DNA from: Plicaturopsis crispa FD-325 SS-3
Taxonomy: Eukaryota; Basidiomycota; Agaricomycetes; Amylocorticiales; Amylocorticiaceae
Direction: 5' to 3'
DNA length: 64,000 nt
NCBI GenBank assembly: GCA_000827205.1
Contig: KN832572.1
Span: 451,235-515,234 of the forward strand
Shown here in pieces: positions 23,373-32,844 of the stretch. The notes under the pieces were generated by a model, which was not told where the DNA came from, ran no database searches, and saw only the letters and a list, made by a program, of their open reading frames with translations. The position numbers and the translations under genes are program-made. How positions within the stretch are numbered: position 1 is the stretch's first letter; each line of letters begins with the position of its first letter.

Positions 23373-25167
23373 CTAGAGCGCGTTTAGTTCACAAGACAAA
23401 ATGTAATTTAGGAACATGTTTGTTAGTGAGCATGAAGATCCGGACCAGTCAGTAGGCATACGCCTGCACGGCGATGGATGACGCTCCGTTCCGTACAGCT
23501 CCAGTCGCCTCAGCCGCTCTTTGAGTTGCGCGGTATTTGCTATATGTCGCCCGTCAGTCGCACCCTTCGTAGTTTAAAGCGGAAGGAGAAATGTATACCG
23601 AAATCGAGGTTCTCGCGTATGCGCACGATGAGCGCGCCCGGAACGTCCTCCTGCGCTTCTGGGTTCTCATTGATGGGCTTCCACCGCTCCGTGCCCGGTA
23701 TACGGCCCTAGCCATCGCACTATCGTATGCAAACGATGACCACCTTAGGAGATTGCGGAAGGGTTGACTCACCAGTATCGTCATGCGCGTCCGCGAGGAG
23801 CGGCGGACGACGAGCAGGAGCGAGAAGATGAGGCTCACAATGATTCCGATCTCTAGGTCCAAAACGACGGAGAGGACGAATGTGAGCGTCATCAAGGAGA
23901 GGTCGGTCCACGCATGCATCCTACGCAGCTAGTCATCAGGGGGTGTACGGGGAAAGTGCACGTATGCCACACGTACTTGCAGTAGAAAATGACATCGTGC
24001 GGCACTTCCGCGAGAAGGGAGAACACGACCAAGCAGATACTGTGGACAACAGACCTCAGCAAATGGGCAATCTAGGCGAGTAAACGAGACGTACATCGAC
24101 GCAAGCACGGCTTTCGGCAGGAAATACATCCACGGTAGAAGGAAGAACGTTGCCAGCAGCACGAACGCCGCGCAGACCAGGGAAGCCATCTGAGTGCGCC
24201 CGCCAACATCGCCGTTGATTCTTGACCTCGTTATGGAGCCATACGCAGGTAGAGTGCCGGGGACGAAAGACGCCACAAGGTTTCCTGCACCGAGCGCGAC
24301 GAGCTCTCTGTTCGGGCTGATAGAGCATCCGTAGCGCGCAGCGTTCTGTTTCGCTGCTACGATACTGTCTAGGAAGCCGATGATGGCAATCAGTCTGTCC
24401 ATCTGCGGTTAGCATAGCATCGGTAATATAGGATAGGTCACTTGCATGGCAGTGGGGGTGGTCTTCCGCACGTAACGAAGGTTGAAATGACGGAGGGGGA
24501 ATCGTACGATGGACGACCCCAGGACAATCGGCACCGAGCCCAAAATCTCGACGCCATCGTTATCCCACCTAAACTGTTTAGACAGAACTGCAAGAACTTC
24601 AGCGATACAGACGTCAGACGGAAGGGCCTATCTACGTACCCGTGGAAACAACAACGACGAGGAGAACTTCCGGCAATCTGTAGATGAACCAGTACTTCCT
24701 GAAAAAGCCCTTGAACGTCCTGACGAACACTAGCACGAAGAGTGCGCCAAAGCTGATAGTCGCGGTCGGAATATGCATGTTCGTGAGCACATTTTCGACG
24801 AGGAAAACAAACTCCTCCATCGTGCCCTGCGGGTTCAGCTTGTGCGACAGCGCCGTGAGGCCGAACATTGGGATAAGTTGCTGGCTTTACCATGACTGTA
24901 AACATGCCAATTCAAGGAGAAGAAGGCGGGCACATACATCATGATGACCACCGCGACGGCAGTGACGAAGCCACGGAGAAGTGCGCGACTCAGTACGACG
25001 TCGATGAATCCCAGTCTGAAAAATCCGAGCAGGAACGAAATGAGGCCAGCCTGGAGTGTTATAACCGTCGCCACGGCTAATCCTACTTCGTCTGGGTTGA
25101 TGGGATGTGAGTGCGGATCGCCATGGAGAACCTCGGAGACGGCTTGTCCGACTTGGGACGGCGGCAT
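23373..25167 (-). pseudogene. SulP/SLC26 sulfate permease relic, both ends missing (471 codons)
   Basis: Reconstructed exons: complement(join(23373..23539,23599..23707,23773..23920,23977..24039,24095..24402,24442..24587,24640..24884,24938..25167)). The frame is open throughout. It contains the SulP membrane core (GFVTAVAVVIM, PTATISFGALFVLVF, GNLVASFVPGTLPAYGSITRSRIN, TLTFVLSVVLDLEIGIIVSL) and the beginning of the cytosolic STAS domain (IRENLDFANTAQLKERLRR). Homology begins abruptly at VGQAVSEVLHGD, so the first transmembrane helices are absent. It ends soon after the STAS domain begins. Family members are usually 650-850 residues. An ATG at 25167 could still start a short product, but transport is unlikely. 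Confidence 0.75.
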
Positions 25168-26558
25168 ACGTGGTCGCGCGCATAGCTGTTGCTCGTCGGG
25201 GTTGCTTATTGAATGACCATCAAGCTGGGTAGCACCTCTTGAATATCGTCTAAAAACACTGCTGTCAGACATAGATACGCAAACCCAAAGACGTCGGGTG
25301 CTACGTGCCGGGGACACATCCATCAGGCGGGAAGTATGTGTCCGGCCCTGCGAGCCTCTCGATCAACGGCTACAGTCTTGCGTCACCGTGTGCTCATACG
25401 GGAAGGAGACGCGCAGCCCTGCGCACCACAGAAAGTTGGCATTGAGGTATAGCGCGATAGAAATGTTGATATCGTACCTGTGAGTAGATACTCAATCCGC
25501 GACGTCTCTTTTCTCAATCCTAGCCTCACGCGTCCTCGTCTACCTCGACCCTGTATCTGCTCATGATGCTAGCTACTGCTGCAAGGAGTGATCTCTGAGC
25601 CGCAGGGACGTAGGCTGCAGGTTGCACTAAGCAGCCATTGAGTCAGGTTGAGTCACGGTATTCATGTGCCTGTTCCACTCACGTACAACACTACTGTTCA
25701 ATTTCTGGCCTCTGAAAACCCTGTCCGGGTGAGGGCTTTATCAGGCCTAGTAGTGTTTAGGCCGACATGCACGCAGATGCTCCGTGTATGTACCAGACAC
25801 GGGCCAACGAAGAATTAACCAGGGGCAGCCTGACTGGGAGTCAATGGCCAGAATTAGTGGCCCAGCAAACCGGTGTCGAAGCGAAGCTACTCACATGTAT
25901 GCAGTGGCCAATATCAGGTTGACATTGCTAACAAAGTTCCAAGACGCAAGTCCTGGAGCTGCGACATCGGGTGAGCATTCGAGGCATGCGCACGGACCAG
26001 GAGGTCTTGGTTTCATTTTTGCCGCTGACTAAGCTGACGGCAAAAACGAGACGTACTGCAGGCTAGCTCACTCCTGATTGGCCAGCTGCCCTGGCCATCT
26101 AGGTCGCGGATGGCCAAAGTGACAATGTGTATCACATCCCAAAATATACACGCAGAATAATATTTGTACGGTTTGAACAGCATAATAGCGACATTGAAGT
26201 GAGCAGATAAAGAGTCAAGACGATACCCCAATAATCGGGGTCGTGCGACAGAGCGCACTGCGGAGAGGAATGCCTGGGATGTCGGGGAACTGATGTCTGA
26301 CTCCTCTTGAAAGCAGAGGTTTGCGCCGTTAAAGAGTCCTGCCTGGGGTGAGTCCTCAGAGCCGGGGTATATCCTCTCCGAGAGCGACTGCTCATAGCGA
26401 CACGAACTGGGGATATCTGTAGTACATATATAACATGTAATACGCTGTCTGGTTGTCTCTAATAGTAGGGACCACACCCCAGCTTCCTTCCAACTTGCAA
26501 GCAACAACAGGATACGAGATGCACATGTACATTCTGAAGGGGAAATGGCGAACAAAAG
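25168..26558. other. Intergenic, no gene; one dispersed repeat
   Basis: Upstream of the permease relic no further SulP homology is visible. Frames are short. 26134-26184 (minus) matches 14254-14304 (plus) over about 51 bp. Confidence 0.5.
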
Positions 26559-27160
26559 CTACAGGTAGTACTGGTAGTGCAATTTGGGATCCCCGAGACC
26601 GTCAAGGAACCAGTACGGCTGACCCAGAACCCTGATCATCTTTTCCAGCTGCTTAGGCGACGGTCGTGTGTAGAAGCGACGCTTCGAGTAGTTCGATCCC
26701 AGCGCCCACGCCCGACAGCTGCTGTAGTTAACTCCCTCCACAGGTTCCGAGACATCTTCGGGGACAGCGCGCACGGGGATGAGGTTGCGGTACCCGCAGT
26801 AGTCGTACATCACGAGGTACGGCTCCCAGGTCGAGCCAAAGCGGTCGGGTTTTGGGCCTTTGATAGTGGTGACCCAAGCCTCTACGTGGGCCTGCTCGAT
26901 CCGCCAGCCGTAGAACCAGTAGCGCCTGAGCTCGGGTTCTCGGGGGATGGGTGGGTAGTTCACCCAGTTGCCAGTGTGATCGACAAGGTCTCTCTGGGGC
27001 ACAGGAGCTGCAGCCGGCCGTATAGTATCCGCAGATGACGTGCTCGTAGGAGTTGGCGTCGAGATCTATCATTGAGAACGGTTTAGAAGAGCAAGCGGAC
27101 GAGCAATATACGACCTACGTTCAAGTGTTCGAACTCTCGTGGAAAAGTGGCTTCAGACAT
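26559..27160 (-). CDS. Family B orphan protein, copy 2 (182 aa)
   Basis: Model: complement(join(26559..27065,27119..27160)). Exon 1 encodes 14 residues ending REFEHLN. Exon 2 starts ISTPTPTSTSS and then carries the core: NYPPIPREPE, FYGWRIEQ, EPYLVMYDYCGY, VSEPVEGVNY, ALGSNYSKRRFYTRP, YWFLDGLGDP. It ends HYQYYL. Same length and intron position as copy 1. The block GGTGGTGGCAGAAGGAAAG lies about 83 bp upstream of the ATG. Function unknown. Confidence 0.8.
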
Positions 27161-27242
27161 TCTTCGTGGCTTTAGTCGTCCCGCAGAATCCTTCGAGGAC
27201 AGAGATCGCACCGAGTGGAAATCGAGGTGATGTTGCTGGCCG

Positions 27243-27263
27243 TGGTGGTGGCAGAAGGAAAGC
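27243..27263 (-). promoter_or_regulatory. Shared family B upstream block (copy 2)
   Basis: Plus-strand sequence GGTGGTGGCAGAAGGAAAG, about 83 bp upstream of the start codon on the minus strand. The same block precedes copies 4 and 5, and a weaker one precedes copy 6. Confidence 0.6.
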
Positions 27264-27477
27264 CGTGTCCGTGTGACTTGTCACCGTGACGGGTCGCGTC
27301 GGACGCGACACGCGTTCAACGTCGTTCGGTACGTTCAGCCGTGTAAGTTAGGCAGAACAGTCGCGCGCCTGCAGAACGCGCGGAAGAAGCAGCTTGTGCA
27401 CCAGCAAGAGACGTCTTGTACAAATATATTCCAGTGGCGGTCAACAAAGGTCACAACGCGCATACCCGTCCAAAGAG

Positions 27478-28163
27478 TCAGATATAATACGTCCCGTAAT
27501 GGACCGCAGGATTCCCCAGTCCATCCAGAAACCAATACGGCTCGCCCAGGATATCCACCATCTTCCTCAGTTGCCCCGTCGTCGGCCGCGTAAAGTACCT
27601 CTGCGGCGAGTAACTCGAGCTAAGCGCCCACGTGTCGCACTCGTGGTAATTCACTCCCGGATCCACGGGGTGAGACACGTCCTCCGGCACGGCGCACGCG
27701 GGGAAGAGCGCCTGGTACCCGGTGTAGCGCACCATGATGCCAAAAGGGTCGCTGGTGGCGTAGTTGTCCTTGGGGCGGCCGGGGAAGAGGCGGGCGGTCC
27801 AGGCATCGATGGTGGCTTGGTTAAGCCGCCACCCGTAAAGCCAGTAACGGTTGACGCGTGGTTCGATGGGGATGGGCGGGTATATCACCCATCCGGGAGG
27901 GTAGATGTAGTTGGGGCGCTTCTTTGGCGCGGACGGGCGGAGGTGGTGGGTGTTGGGGATGAGGTGCTGGGAGTCGGCGACGAGGTGCTAGCAGCCGGTG
28001 ACGAGGTGCTAGGAGTCGACGAGGTGCTGGAAGTTGGCGTTGTGATCTGCTGCAGACAGTTAGAGCATAAAGGAGCAGGGTCAGCATAGGAACGTACGTT
28101 CAAGCCGTCGAGGTCTTGGGACAGGGTGGCCGCAGACGTGTCTGTTGTCGAGCTCGCTTCCAT
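27478..28163 (-). pseudogene. Family B copy 3, frameshifted in the Ser/Thr-rich linker
   Basis: Exon 1 (28163..28098, 22 codons) and a good GTACGT donor are present. Exon 2 from 28046 to the stop at 27478 is 569 nt, not a multiple of three. The linker frame (repeating Ser-Thr-Ser-Ser-Pro) hits TGA at 27885. The core domain (YPPIPIEPR, YGWRLNQ, DPFGIMVRYTGY, YWFLDGLGN) is open in another frame. The linker is built of repeats of about 21 bp (around CTAGCACCTCGTC), a likely slippage site. It could alternatively be a sequencing error or a missed intron. Confidence 0.65.
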
Positions 28164-28291
28164 GGGTTGCGTCGACACTCAGGGGATGTGCGTGTGTGAG
28201 GATGGATGTCCGAAGGCAAGATACGCGTACGAGAGGTGCAGGTATTCCAGGTGCGGTCAACAAAAGATTTCATGTCGAATGCAGGCTGAAA

Positions 28292-28869
28292 TTAGACGTA
28301 ATATTGATAATGGTCCTTGTAATTCCCCAGCCCATCGAGGAACCAATACGGCTCGCCCAACACCTCCACCATCTTCTCCAACTGCTCCGGGCTCGGCCTC
28401 GTATAAAACCTCTTTCTCGAATAATTCGAGCTCAGCGCCCACGCCTCAAAGTCGTACGTGACCCCATCCACGGGATCCTCCACGTCCTCGGGCACGCCGC
28501 ACACGGGCAGGAGAGCGTGGTACCCGGAGTACCGCGCCATGACGACGTACGGGTCGTACGTCGCGGGCCCGCTGAGGCGCGGACCGGGGTAGAAGAGGGA
28601 GACCCAGGCGTTGAGGCGTGGGCGGTCGATGTGCCAGCCGTAGAACCAGTAGCGTTTTGGTGCGGGGGATGGGAGGAGGGGGATGTGTGGGTATTTGACC
28701 CATTGGATGTGGGGATCCGCGTGGGGTGAGGAGGTGCTAGGAGTAGGGGTTGGGTTGGGGTGGGGTTGAGTATATACGAGATGCGCGTAAGCATGGATGG
28801 ATGAGGATGCGCACGACGTACGTAGGCAATCGGGCCATCAGATCATCCTGCGAGAGTTGTATCGGACAT
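28292..28869 (-). pseudogene. Family B copy 4, 5' end degraded
   Basis: The core is open from 28292 to beyond 28770 and complete (KYPHIPLLP, FYGWHIDR, DPYVVMARYSGY, ALSSNYSRKRFYTRP, YWFLDGLGN, YQYYV). The exon 1 relic starts at 28869 (MSDTTLAG, then stop) and appears to have lost two bases relative to copy 5. No acceptor AG is found where other copies have one. The shared promoter block lies about 84 bp upstream of the relic start. Expression from another start cannot be excluded. Confidence 0.6.
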
Positions 28870-28952
28870 TCTTAGTCTTCCGTCGAGAGCGCGTACGACG
28901 AGCACAGGGCTTCAGGTTACGCGTATGGAGAGTGAACAATAATTGCAAGGGC

Positions 28953-28980
28953 GAGATGGTGGTGGCAAGAGGAAAGCGTG
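28953..28980 (-). promoter_or_regulatory. Shared family B upstream block (copy 4)
   Basis: GGTGGTGGCAAGAGGAAAGC, about 84 bp upstream of the relic start at 28869. It is followed by a CG-rich GTGACGTGACCGCG stretch. Confidence 0.6.
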
Positions 28981-29196
28981 TAACGTGCATGTGACGTGAC
29001 CGCGAGCGCGTCGCTGACGCGACTTTGACGGTGACCAGCGCGTCATTAGCACCGTGCAACTCGTATGTACATCCGCCAATGTCGAGACACGATAAGGCTC
29101 CGCTTGCTTTACTATGGATCTCGCTTGGCCAGTGAAGAAAGAACGAACTGCATATATATGTTCATCCGCAGGCAACACATGCACAGCAGCTCAAAG

Positions 29197-29781
29197 TCAT
29201 GTATAATACTGATAGTGATGTCTAGGATTCCCGAGCCCATCGAGGAACCAATACGGCTCCCCCAGCACCCCCACAATCCTCTCCATCTGCCCCTTGTCCG
29301 GCCTCGTATAAAACCGCTTTTTCGAGTAATTAGAGCTCAGCGCCCACGCAGCGCACTCATAGCTCACCCCATCCACCGGGTCCTCCACGTCCTCCGGCAC
29401 AGCGAGCACGGGGAACAAAGCGTCGTACCCGCTGTACTGCGACATCGCGACGTACGGGTTCCACGTCGAGCTGAACCGGTCCGTGGGCTTCGGGCCTCTG
29501 AGACGGACGACCCAGGCGTCGAGGAAGATTCTGTCGATGCGCCAGCCGTAGAGCCAGTAGCGTTTGCATTGCGGCGAGTCCGGGATGGGTGGGTAGTTCA
29601 CCCAGGAGCCGGTGCAGTTGAGGATGACGGATTTCTGTGGTTGAGGAGGAGGAAGGGTTGGTGTCGAAGTCTGTCGGGAGCGGTTAGAACTTAGAGGATG
29701 CAAGCCTGTGCTCGGTGAGAGACGTACGCTCGGGCGAGAGCCTGAATCCTGCGGCATTGTCAAGGCAATGACGTCGGACAT
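29197..29781 (-). CDS. Family B orphan protein, copy 5 (175 aa)
   Basis: Model: complement(join(29197..29670,29728..29781)). Exon 1 has 18 codons (MSDVIALTMPQDSGSRPS). Exon 2 has TSTPTLPPPQPQ and then the core with WVNYPPIPDSP, LYGWRIDR, NPYVAMSQYSGY, VEDPVDGVSY, ALSSNYSKKRFYTRP and YWFLDGLGNP. It ends HYQYYT. Intact. The promoter block (GGTGGTGGCAAGAGGAAAG) lies about 100 bp upstream of the start. Function unknown. Confidence 0.8.
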   Translation of the reverse strand: MSDVIALTMPQDSGSRPSVRLSPSTGLHPLSSNRSRQTSTPTLPPPQPQKSVILNCTGSWVNYPPIPDSPQCKRYWLYGWRIDRIFLDAWVVRLRGPKPTDRFSSTWNPYVAMSQYSGYDALFPVLAVPEDVEDPVDGVSYECAAWALSSNYSKKRFYTRPDKGQMERIVGVLGEPYWFLDGLGNPRHHYQYYT

Positions 29782-29879
29782 GTCCTAGTATATATCGAGG
29801 ACAAGCAGCGTTTCGAGTGATTGAGTACTTTACTCAAACTTTCCTGGGTACTGAAGCTGGCACTGCAAAAGAATGGATT

Positions 29880-29903
29880 GAGATGGTGGTGGCAAGAGGA
29901 AAG
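29880..29903 (-). promoter_or_regulatory. Shared family B upstream block (copy 5)
   Basis: GGTGGTGGCAAGAGGAAAGG, about 100 bp upstream of the start at 29781. Confidence 0.6.
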
Positions 29904-29934
29904 GAGCAATCTGTTTCACGCGCGACAGCGCGCG

Positions 29935-29975
29935 ACCAACACGCGACCAACACGCGACCAACACGCGTCACACGG
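29935..29975. repeat. 12-bp tandem repeat (about 3 copies)
   Basis: GCGACCAACACG-type units repeat in tandem inside the family B array, between the promoter of copy 5 and the 3' end of copy 6. Confidence 0.8.
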
Positions 29976-30366
29976 CTTTCCTCCTGCCACCCACCACCAC
30001 CATCGCCCTGAGCGACTTCACCTCGATCTTCGCGCTCAATCACACGACATACATTCCGTGTCCTCAAACCGTTCTACCGCAAGACTATAGCTACGGAAGG
30101 ATGTCTGATGCAACAATCTCGCGCCATTCCGGGTATGCGCGTTGTGACCTCCTGCCGGTGTTGACTGCGCTTGGAATATACTATCTGTTCAAGACGTCTT
30201 GTTGCTGCATGCAACTTGTAGAGTCCCGAAAGCGTGTAACGCGCACTGTGTGACGTGAACGCTCGCGTCAGACTGACACAGTGACAGTGCACGACCGTTT
30301 ACAGAGGCTGGGCGCGCTTTCCTGGGCACCAGCTAGGCAAACAGAACAAAATGCTTCATCGTCACA

Positions 30367-30940
30367 TCACATATAATACTGATAATGATGCTCAGGATCC
30401 CCGAGCCCATCGAGGAACCAACACGGCTCCCCCAGCACCTCCACCATCCTCCCCAACTGCTCCGGGCTCGGCCTCGTCCAAAACCGCCTCTCAGAGTAAT
30501 TAGAGCTCACCGCCCACCCCGGGCATTCGGTGTAATTCACCCCGTCCACGGGCTCCGTGATGTCTTCTGGGACGGCGAGCACGGAGCGCAGGGCGGTGTA
30601 CCCGGAGTACTGCGCCATGACGACGTACGGGTGGTAGGTGGAGGAGAAGCCGATGAGGGCGATGGGGCCTTTGACTTTGAGGACCCAGGCTTTGAGGCGT
30701 GGGGGGTCGATGCGCCAGCCGTAGAACCAGTGGCGTTCGACACGCGGCGCTGGTGGGATGGGTGGGTAGTTCACCCAGTCGCCGGTGTAGGAGATGGAGG
30801 GGTGGATGCGGGTTGCGGGTGTGGGAGCCGGGGGTGGAGAGGTCTGATGAGAGTGAGGGTTAGTGAGGAGAACATGCAGGTGATAGACTTACTACGGCGT
30901 TCGAGCGATTCGAGTCTTTTGGCAAGGCCGTGGCAGACAT
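30367..30940 (-). CDS. Family B orphan protein, copy 6 (174 aa)
   Basis: Model: complement(join(30367..30843,30893..30940)). Exon 1 has 16 codons (MSATALPKDSNRSNAV) and a GTAAGT donor. Exon 2 has TSPPPAPTPATR and then DWVNYPPIPPAPR, FYGWRIDPP, HPYVVMAQYSGY, ITEPVDGVNY, AVSSNYSERRFWTRP. The usual YWFLDGLGDP is changed to CWFLDGLGDP. It ends HYQYYM. A weaker version of the promoter block lies about 100 bp upstream. It is divergent from copy 7. Function unknown. Confidence 0.8.
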
Positions 30941-31040
30941 GATGTCGATAATATACCTCGGGAGCGTTCGATGACAGGCTAATTGATTTAGTAGTCCAGA
31001 ATTCGCTAGTACTAAGTGAACTGTTCCGTGTTGGAGGGTA

Positions 31041-31063
31041 TGGTGCAGTGGCAGGAGGGAAGC
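31041..31063 (-). promoter_or_regulatory. Shared family B upstream block, diverged (copy 6)
   Basis: TGGTGCAGTGGCAGGAGGGA, about 100 bp upstream of the start at 30940. Weaker match than the other three. Confidence 0.4.
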
Positions 31064-31290
31064 AGGAGGAACGCGCCGCGCGGTCACGGTGCCGGGCGCG
31101 TACGCACGTGGCCTGCACGAGGCAGTCTCGTCGACATCCGCGAAATATTTCCCCTAATCCTTCATTACAACAGCTGCTGGCTTTCTTTATCCTCCTGGTG
31201 TATCCCTGCTGCGTAACAAGCCTGCTCGGACGCGACCCGGACGCGACATCGTCTAGTACCACCCTCAGGATATCAGGAGAGTCGAACGCA

Positions 31291-31855
31291 ATGAACGTAC
31301 GTCGCCCGACCCATCCTTCGCGCACATGTACTAGTACTCACAAGTACATACCGTTCTCGGCAGACCTCAACACCGCCCACCCCAACGCCTCTTCCCCCGG
31401 CCGCCCCAACCCCGCCCAAATCGGACCCCGCCCCCGCCCCCGCCGACTGGGTCCAATACCCACCCATCCCCGCCGACCCGCACGTGAAGCGCTTCTGGCT
31501 GTACGGCTGGCGCCTCGACCCCGCCCTCATCTCCGCCTGGGTCGACCACATCCTCCCCCGCACGCACAAGGACTCTTTCGCCTGTAGCGACCCCTTTGGT
31601 CTGATGGCGCGCTACAGCGGGTACAGCGCCCTCCTCCCCGTGTTCGCCGTGCCCGAGGGTATAGAGGAGCCGGTGGACGGCGTGAATTATTATACCTGCG
31701 ATGCATGGGCGCTGAGCTCGAATTACTCGAGGAGGAGGTATTTCACGAGGCCGAGCCCGGAGCAGCTGAGGAAGATGGTCGATATTTTGGGCGAGCCGTA
31801 TTGGTTCCTCGATGGGCTGGGGGATCCGGGGGATCATTATCAGTATTATATCTGA
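31291..31855 (+). CDS. Family B copy 7, inverted, possible start-codon loss
   Basis: Model: join(31291..31296,31364..31855), 165 aa, the only array member on the plus strand. The core is intact (QYPPIPADPHVKRFW, LYGWRLDP, DPFGLMARYSGY, IEEPVDGVNYY, ALSSNYSRRRYFTRP, YWFLDGLGDP, YQYYI end). Sequence upstream of the used ATG (Ser-Ser-Thr-Thr-Leu...) aligns with exon 1 of other copies. However, the expected ATG before it reads as ACATCG, as if TG were deleted. The product would then start at an internal Met, two codons before the intron. Confidence 0.6.
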
Positions 31856-32502
31856 CCAACTCGTATGTGGCGTTTTCGATGTTTTGCGCGAACAGTGATA
31901 CCCTTGCAGGCTTGAACTCGACGTCGAATTTTTGGTGTGGCCGCGTTTATCGCGAGACGAGTCACCGTGTCGCGCAGTTCTCTGAACGGACACCACCTTG
32001 AGGAGGAGGCTGAGTGTTCACTTCCCACCTCCCCGCGATCTTGTTGACTGCCATCGAGCACAGGGAGGATACAGTCTCTCCGCACCCATCTCAAACAACT
32101 GACTATCATGTGCACGCGTTTAGCCATTAAATAATGATCTTCCGACCACGAATGCGGACCCGCGCCCTCTCCCAGGTTTTCCCTTCATATGTATGTATTC
32201 CACTCGATAGCAGACGAGATACCTGTGACGCGGCCGCCTCTGTCAACCATGGCCTGTCCTCTTGGCTACCGTGTCTCGTCATCCTCGGGCGACGTGTCTC
32301 GTCATCCTTGGGCGACGGCGGAAAGGATCGTCGTCGAGGCATTAATATTGGGTACGCGCGGATCCACCGAGTGAGTCATACCGTCTCACCTTCCTTCCTT
32401 CCGTCTCGTTCCCACTAGAACACATTTACTAGTAGAACCTCTTGAGGATTCACTGCTGGCTCTTGAGGATTAACTGCTGGCTCTCGAGGTCCACACTGGT
32501 AT

Positions 32503-32565
32503 TGTCGCTCCCTATGTCTGTACCTCGCTCCCTATGTCTATACCTCGCTCCCTATGTCTATACCG
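32503..32565. repeat. 20-bp tandem repeat (about 3 copies)
   Basis: Units of CGCTCCCTATGTCTATACCT type follow each other directly. A related pair of GAGGATT(C/A)ACTGCTGGCTCT units lies just upstream. Confidence 0.85.
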
Positions 32566-32678
32566 CACTGACTGACCATCTCCCTTGAAGATACACACCC
32601 AGCAGCGAAATGGCGGCTGAAAAATATGGTGCGAGCTTCCCCGGTCAGCTGTTTCTACTACGGCTGACCGACCGACCA

Positions 32679-32818
32679 CCTTTTGCTCAGACTTGCACCT
32701 TTTGCTCAGACTTGCACCTTTTGCTCAGACTTGACCGCTCAATTCGCGGCGTCACGGTCTCTGTGTTTTCCTCTCGGGCTTGTGTTTTCCTCTCAGGCTG
32801 GTGTTTTCCTCTCAGGCT
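32679..32818. repeat. Two short tandem arrays (19-bp x3 and 17-18-bp x3)
   Basis: CCTTTTGCTCAGACTTGCA repeats at about 32679-32733, then GTTTTCCTCTCAGGCT repeats at about 32763-32818. Confidence 0.85.
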
Positions 32819-32844
32819 ACTAACTATAGGGCGATTATGGACAG

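Noticed and set aside
26559-31855. A biosynthetic gene cluster or known immune/effector cassette in the family B array
   Set aside because: No biosynthetic enzymes, transporters, signal peptides or NLR-type domains are present among the copies.
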